Shown one piece after another: positions 58,916 to 64,000 of a stretch of DNA of 64,000 nt. The stretch lies in NCBI GenBank assembly GCA_022661535.1, contig JAKULF010000005.1, forward strand, positions 682,001-746,000, given 5' to 3'. Source of the stretch: Eutypa lata (Eukaryota; Ascomycota; Sordariomycetes; Xylariales; Diatrypaceae). The translations under genes were made by a program, and so were the position numbers. Below the pieces are notes generated by a model. That model did no database searches and was not told the DNA's origin. It saw only the letters and a program-made list of their open reading frames with translations. Position 1 is the first letter of the stretch, and each line of letters begins with the position of its first letter.

Positions 58916-60394
58916 TTATTTATCTTCCCCCTTGGTTACACTTTCCTGTTGAGATTCTTCGTTCTCAACTATTAACCTTCCCTCCTCGTCGGGAGTCCCA
59001 ATCTGTCTAACGAGCAACCACGCTGGGAGAAGAGAAAGGCCCCAGAGTCCAAAGTTGAAGTATGCTCCTCCGACAGCTGCAAACGCTGGAAGAGCATTTA
59101 ATCCGTAGCTGAGGGCTTGCCAGGCCGACTCAGTGCCCCTAAGAAGCGCGGCCAGCCTCACAGTCTCCTGCGGACTGTTGGAGATCCGTCCGATAAGGAA
59201 GCACGAAAAGTTATAGTTCAGTTGGAATCCCGCCACTAAGAAGACAAAGACGCCGAATGCCTTTCCGAATCCGGGGTCGCTCCAGTCATAGACCGGAGAC
59301 GTCTTGTTGAACTCGGTAACATTGACAGTCAGCCACAGGAACCACGCGCCCTGCGCCGTTATGATGACGCCAAATGCCCATCGGGACCTCTTCACCAGCG
59401 ATATGTGGTTCTGGTCGAGCCAGTACCCCAATATGAGTCCACAGATAACAGCAACGATGCCGGACAGGAATGAGCCGAGTGCTCTAGCACGAACGCTGAA
59501 CCACAGGGCATTATAGGTAAAGAAGACAGCCTCCGAGTATACTCCCTGGCCGATATACAAGACCATGAGAAGGAATCGCTTGCTGAAAAAGATTTTGGTC
59601 GTCGATTTGAGTTCTTGCCACGGATTGTCGAAGATGCTCAGTTCGACCGGCACGCCATCCGAGCGCTGGACCTTGGACGGACGGTTGAGCAACAGCGCCA
59701 CAAAGGGCCCACAGGCCTGCAGCGCAATGAAGATCAAATACACGGTATACGAGACCTTGCCCGACTCGCTGCGGCTCGCGTTCATGCCCAGGTTGATGGC
59801 ACCCCCGAGGATCTGACCAAAGCGAGTCCAAGTAAGCCAGTACGCCACCAGCTTCCCCCTGTTACGGGGTTCCGCGTAGGCGATGGCGATGGCGGCTTCG
59901 GCGGCCCAGAAGATCCCCGCCGAGACGCCGCAAAAGGCGGCACCGAGGATGACGAGCCACTCGACGCCGTACCGGTTGTTGAGGTAGAGCCCGGCGCTGT
60001 AGGGGGCGAACCCGACCATGCCGGCCACGAGGGCGCCCTTGATCCCGATGTACTTGACCACGGAGCTCGTGAGCCAGCAGGATACTATCATCAGGCAGAA
60101 CGTCAGCGCGTTGCCCGTGTTGACTAGGTACGGCTCCTGGGCACCGCCCGCGCCGAGCGAGTTCATCGCGCCCCAGAGCCCTGGTGCTACGAGACTGCAG
60201 ATGCCGAGTATGGTGGCATTGTAGAGCGTCGATCGATACCATTTTACTTCGTGGTCTAAAGTTAGCGAATATTTTTGATTACTCTATTTACGAAATCGTT
60301 TCATTCCAAACTCACCTGTAACTTGCTTGGGCTCGGCCGGGTCGACAGCCGGCAATCCTTGCTCCTCTTCTACGGTCATTATCTGGGGAGCCAT
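58916..60394 (-). CDS. UNC-93-like major facilitator membrane protein (DUF895 type)
   Basis: Model: exons 60394-60316 and 60255-58916 with a 60-nt intron (gtgagt...gctaac...tttag) splitting an Asp codon, 472 residues. The start MAPQIMTVEEEQ is the first ATG of the leader exon. The protein has a short polar N terminus and then about 11-12 hydrophobic helices: YNATILGICSLVAPGLWGAMNSLGAGG is the conserved first helix and loop of fungal UNC-93-like proteins; FWAAEAAIAIAYAEP and GAAFCGVSAGIFW are also typical. Helices continue to LSLLPAWLLV, followed by an acidic tail ending KGEDK. These proteins lie in the plasma or vacuolar membrane; the substrate is unknown, and some relatives are linked to ion or toxin handling. 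No damage is visible. Confidence 0.87.
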
Positions 60395-60994
60395 AAATTC
60401 TCCGCTGACTCCTTGGTGGAGGAATTTGAGTATGCTTTGATTGATTGCTTCCTTACTCCCGTGAATTCCTGATATTCGGTCTAAAATTAATAAAAAGGAA
60501 GGGTTGAACGCTGAGAGAACCTATGGCTAAGGGCCTTAAATGAAATTTAAGCTTAGCGTTCTTGTCGTCTCGCACGAAATAAAAGCCTTGATTGCATCTT
60601 GACCTTCGGTCGTGAATTAGATAAGCTGCTTCTTGCACGGAAGCACGTCATCACGTCATCTTATCCCTGAATTCGGGGATGACTTATTCTGTACTGGCGT
60701 GTTTGTTGGACAATGATAGTTACAATCTCCCCCCCTTATCTACCCCACCCTGAGATAGGGACAATAGGCTGACCCTCCATTTCATATCTCTATCATAAAT
60801 AGTGTCAGACTAGGGTCTTGGTATTCTGACCGACGTGGATTGCGATTGCACCCCGATGTTGCTATGTACCTAGTGGTCTCCTGTTATAACCCGTCACGAT
60901 GGCACTAATTGCCGAATGCCATCTAACAGGCTATGGTGGACTGTACTAAACTTTATGAGACTTTCACTTGATAGTAAGTAAAGTGTTAGCGTCA
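60395..60994. other. Intergenic stretch
   Basis: About 600 bp that holds the transporter promoter on the left and the kinase 3' region on the right. A pyrimidine-rich run (tctcccccccttatctacccc) at about 60727 is the only notable word. Confidence 0.55.
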
Positions 60995-62471
60995 CTAAAG
61001 AACATCCGCTTCCTCATCCGGTATGATAGGATCGAATATCAAATCCCGGAGAAAAGCGCGAAGTCGGTCGTCTGTCTCGTCAGAGCCGGGGATGGGGTTG
61101 GCCTGGTAGTACGCTTCTGTTCTCGTCGCGACGGCATGCTCGCAGGTGTCGAGAAGGACGTCCAGTGGGACACGATCGATATCTTTCTGGGCTAAGCACC
61201 AGCCTATAAGCAATTTTAGGTCCGGGTCCAGGGCTGCTGCGCGAGGGAGACCCGGGCTGACGTAGCTGTCGAAAGGAGTTCGACCAGGCACCGTGACCAC
61301 GTTCCGGAGGAGGTTTGATCTGTTCAGATCTTGCGTTGCGAACATCTGCATTACCTGTGTAAAGTTAACAAGAATCAGAGGAATGATAGGGTCATTTGAC
61401 CATGGTGAATACGTACATAGCCAACATCTTTTATATTCCTAGTTATTCCGCTCTTATCACCGATCCTACAGTTCAGTATTAATCACAGTGCTCCTCTTTA
61501 AATGGTGACCGCAACAAGACATTTTACGTACGAGCTAGAATTATCGGGGTCCGTCATGACTGCTGCGCCGAAATCAATCATCTAATGCGTGTTCAGCATA
61601 TGCTCTATGTGAATATGGGGCCCAAAGAACGAACCTTCACTATCGGAGACATGGTGTGCTCTACTTCGGCCGGAAGGAGGTCACCTATTATATAGGGCAT
61701 TAGCTGATAGTCCATAACATACTTTGGTAGGCATATCAAGGTATAGAGCAGTTATTATCAGTCCGAGCTTCAGAAATTTACGACTAAAAGATAATTGTAT
61801 AATTCTTTACCTATAAGAACGTTTCCAAGATGCAGATCGTCATGGGTTAAGGTCCTAGCCGCTACGTCTTGGGGTGGTATTTGCTCTCCTCTACTGTCTC
61901 TCGGCCAAGGATTGGAATATGCCATTCCAACGACAGCTTTAGTTACTGCTCAGATAGTTACTATACATGAAATTTTGAATTGACGGGTAGATGTTATTCA
62001 TGGAATTTATGAAGGGTACTCACAGCAGAGGAAGAATCTCCATAACAGTCGGTTCGGCATCAATTGGCCCGTGAAGATGACACGCCGCTGTAGGTCGTAC
62101 ATAGTGCCGTTACTTAGAAATTCTGTCACGAGTACCGGGCGGCGAAGTGGACCCTGGTCAATGTCAATAATATCAACGATATGTCTTGCATTTTGTAGAA
62201 TAGCAAGATAGTTTAGCTCTGTTATTATGGTCTGGTCGTCAATCGCTTCTTGGGCTATCTTCACGGCAACCTGCCGTAGTGGATTCCCATCCTTATCGAT
62301 TTCATTGAAGAGAAACGTCTCAGCCGTGTAGCCGGATGCAAGCTCGTCGATGTATTGAAACTGGCGTCGGTTCACGTTTAGGAATTCGAATTCGGGTAGG
62401 TATCTATTTCTGAACGCCCGCGGATCATGCAGATATTCTATGACCTCCCCAATGTACCCAACCAGTGACAT
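60995..62471 (-). CDS. Atypical protein-kinase-like protein
   Basis: Model: exons 62471-62024, 61945-61811, 61684-61635, 61581-61532, 61465-61417 and 61354-60995; the reading frame is kept through five introns, 363 residues. Kinase landmarks appear in order. LASGYTAETFLF fills the glycine-loop position, and VAVKIA carries the ATP-site Lys. A helix-C Glu lies in TELNYL, and VTEFLSNGTM forms the hinge. HDDLHLGNVLIG is the catalytic loop, and MIDFGAA carries the Mg-binding Asp. The loop reads HDD rather than HRD and has His where the usual Lys of HRDLK stands, as in many fungal and antibiotic-type kinase folds, so activity on protein is not assured. The C-terminal 110 residues are helical, with no domain recognised. 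The first ATG, MSLVGYIG, is used. The 49- and 50-nt exons make this gene easy to mis-annotate. Confidence 0.82.
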
Positions 62472-62833
62472 GGCGATAGACTTGGACCTAAAGAACTTCC
62501 GGTAAGAGAATGGGTTATACTACTCCCAATTGCGAATTTGTGGAAGTTGATGATGGGAAGCTTTGAGAACAAAGCATATGAGCAGTTTCACCATTAGTCC
62601 GTTTTGGTTCCGGAAAAGAGAATGCCCTTTGTTCTCTTTGTTCTTGACGTCCACTGAATAATCCACTACAAAGCGGAAAACCAAGTTTTCCTATTTCATC
62701 GCCAGTGCCCCCTTGCAGTTCCAGTTAGAGGCAGTGTTTCCACTACATGATGGCTACAACCTCCTGTATAGCTCAGAGACTTAGTTGAGAATAGTGAGAA
62801 ATAACAAGATGGAATTATGATAATTAATACTAT
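62472..62833. other. Intergenic stretch between kinase and dioxygenase genes
   Basis: About 360 bp, AT-rich near 62770-62830. It must contain the kinase promoter and the dioxygenase 3' end. No specific regulatory site is claimed. Confidence 0.55.
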
Positions 62834-64000
62834 CTATCCATCCAGAGCTTGTACCACCTGCGCCCAATCAGCAGAACCATAAGCGCCAGGCACCTCCTTA
62901 CCATCAAACAGACTGGCATACACCACACGATCCGACTGCTCACCCTGCCACGGCTGTCGTCCATGCTGCGCGATAACATTATCATATACAAGTACGTCCC
63001 CTCGCTCCCATTTGTGCAAGACGCGGATCTCGTCCGTGATCTTTGCCAAGTGCGCCAGATACCTTGCAGGGATAGGGGTCCCGTCCCCATAAAGCTGTTG
63101 GGTGACGTTCTTCCTACCTGCATTGCTCAGTGAATACTTGTAATACCCCGCTAGCCCCGTAAACAGAGTCGGCAGGTTCGTCTCCGGTTGTGTCCGGATA
63201 GCGGGCAGTCGGTGCGTGAGTACAACGCCATCGTCGGTCCATTCCCAAGTTGTGTGCTTGCCACGCCCGTATCGGGCAATCTGCGCCTCGATCTTAGCGC
63301 GGCGTGTTGCTTCATCATCACCGTCTTGGATGTCCTTTCCGAAAGCCTGTTTCAGTGTCGACCCGCCTTCATACTGCCTATCTACCTTGTACGTGACCTT
63401 GCTCAAGATACCCTTCTCCCCCAACTCAGCAATGAACTCCGGGACCTCCGCCTGGGCCCTGTGAAATAGCTCGAGCGAGGACGAGATGGGAGTCTCTCCA
63501 CCGCCTTGCGACGGCGCCCGGTGCGAGTAGAAGAATACGTACTCGGGCGCGTGCGGCACCTGCGGCGACTCGTTGTGGTTGTAGATCAAGACCTCCTTGG
63601 GCGACTCGTTCGCGGGCGCTACGTTCGGCGCCAGCAGCGGTCGATCAACGACGATGCCGATGATCTCGTGCGGCTTGTAGCCGAAGGCATGCGCGAACCT
63701 GGAGAAGTCTTCGGCGCTGTGGACCGGCAACCCGCGGAACAGAAGGCATCCGTGGGTAGCGAGCTTCTTCGTCAGGATCTCGCCCTGTGCTTGGAGAGAC
63801 TCTACAGTCTCGACGACTTTATCAAGACTTAGGTTGGATGTGTCGTGTGTGGAGGGGCGTAGGGCTAGTGGACTGACGGTGCCTGTTGGGTGTGGCTCGC
63901 CTAGGAGCCGCTGGTTGCTTGCTGGTAGGTCGAATGACTCGAAAATCAGAGCCGGTGTAACCGCGCTTCCTGAATTTCTAACATCGAGAGTAGGTTGCGA
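62834..64000 (-). CDS. TauD/TfdA-family Fe(II)/2-oxoglutarate dioxygenase (5' end beyond window)
   Basis: The minus-strand frame is open without a stop from the window edge (64000) to 62834, at least 388 residues, so the start lies outside or at the edge. Near the N terminus it reads TPALIFESFDLPASNQRLLG, a typical opening for fungal members, so little is missing. The core has THGCLLFRGLPV and then YNHNESPQVPHAPEYVFFYSH, GGGETPISSS and HTTWEWTDDG. After these come LYGDGTPIP, then HKWERGDVLVYDN, IAQHGRQPW and SDRVVYAS. The iron ligands are probably the His and Glu of HNE and the His of IAQHGR; the Arg of SDRVV should hold 2-oxoglutarate. H-x-E instead of H-x-D is as in clavaminate-synthase-like enzymes. 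Substrate cannot be inferred. There are no introns in the visible part and no damage. Confidence 0.85.
   Translation of the reverse strand, partial: SQPTLDVRNSGSAVTPALIFESFDLPASNQRLLGEPHPTGTVSPLALRPSTHDTSNLSLDKVVETVESLQAQGEILTKKLATHGCLLFRGLPVHSAEDFSRFAHAFGYKPHEIIGIVVDRPLLAPNVAPANESPKEVLIYNHNESPQVPHAPEYVFFYSHRAPSQGGGETPISSSLELFHRAQAEVPEFIAELGEKGILSKVTYKVDRQYEGGSTLKQAFGKDIQDGDDEATRRAKIEAQIARYGRGKHTTWEWTDDGVVLTHRLPAIRTQPETNLPTLFTGLAGYYKYSLSNAGRKNVTQQLYGDGTPIPARYLAHLAKITDEIRVLHKWERGDVLVYDNVIAQHGRQPWQGEQSDRVVYASLFDGKEVPGAYGSADWAQVVQALDG

Overview
The window looks like nuclear DNA of a filamentous ascomycete (Pezizomycotina, probably a Sordariomycete). The support is indirect but consistent: short introns of 45-149 nt with GT...AG ends and fungal branch sites (gctgac, ctaac), an intron-containing tRNA-Arg, a HET-domain gene, Zn2Cys6 and C2H2 regulators, and a roughly 10 kb AT-saturated block typical of repeat-induced point mutation (RIP). 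No species can be named.

Layout. 1-1.74 kb holds no recognisable gene. 1.74-11.93 kb is an AT-saturated block in which almost no CpA or TpG survives; direct repeats of about 160 bp lie at its two ends, so it is best read as a RIP-destroyed LTR-type retroelement. 14.8-16.1 kb (-) is a four-exon sideroflexin. 16.9 kb (-) is tRNA-Arg(TCG). 18.4-20.5 kb (+) is a HET-domain gene. 20.9-22.3 kb (+) is a three-exon regulator with two complete Zn2Cys6 clusters in tandem.

22.3-33.5 kb is an accessory or relic zone: C2H2, Ulp1-like and unrecognised coding frames, most interrupted by stop codons that one C-to-T change explains, mixed with T-rich tracts, minisatellites and a 222-bp tandem duplication. 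35.6-36.8 kb (-) is an intact carbon-nitrogen hydrolase, most like N-carbamoyl-amino-acid hydrolases. 37-55 kb is gene-poor, with a few unrecognised or short zinc-finger-like frames and several local repeats.

55.2 kb to the right edge is an ordinary gene block, all on the minus strand: a type II membrane glycosyltransferase-like protein, an UNC-93-like major facilitator, a six-exon atypical protein kinase, and a TauD-family dioxygenase cut by the window edge. Their common strand suggests no shared pathway by itself; transporter, kinase and dioxygenase would fit an accessory cluster, but nothing here proves that. Spliced models were built by hand from reading frame, splice signals and conserved motifs; no database search was run.
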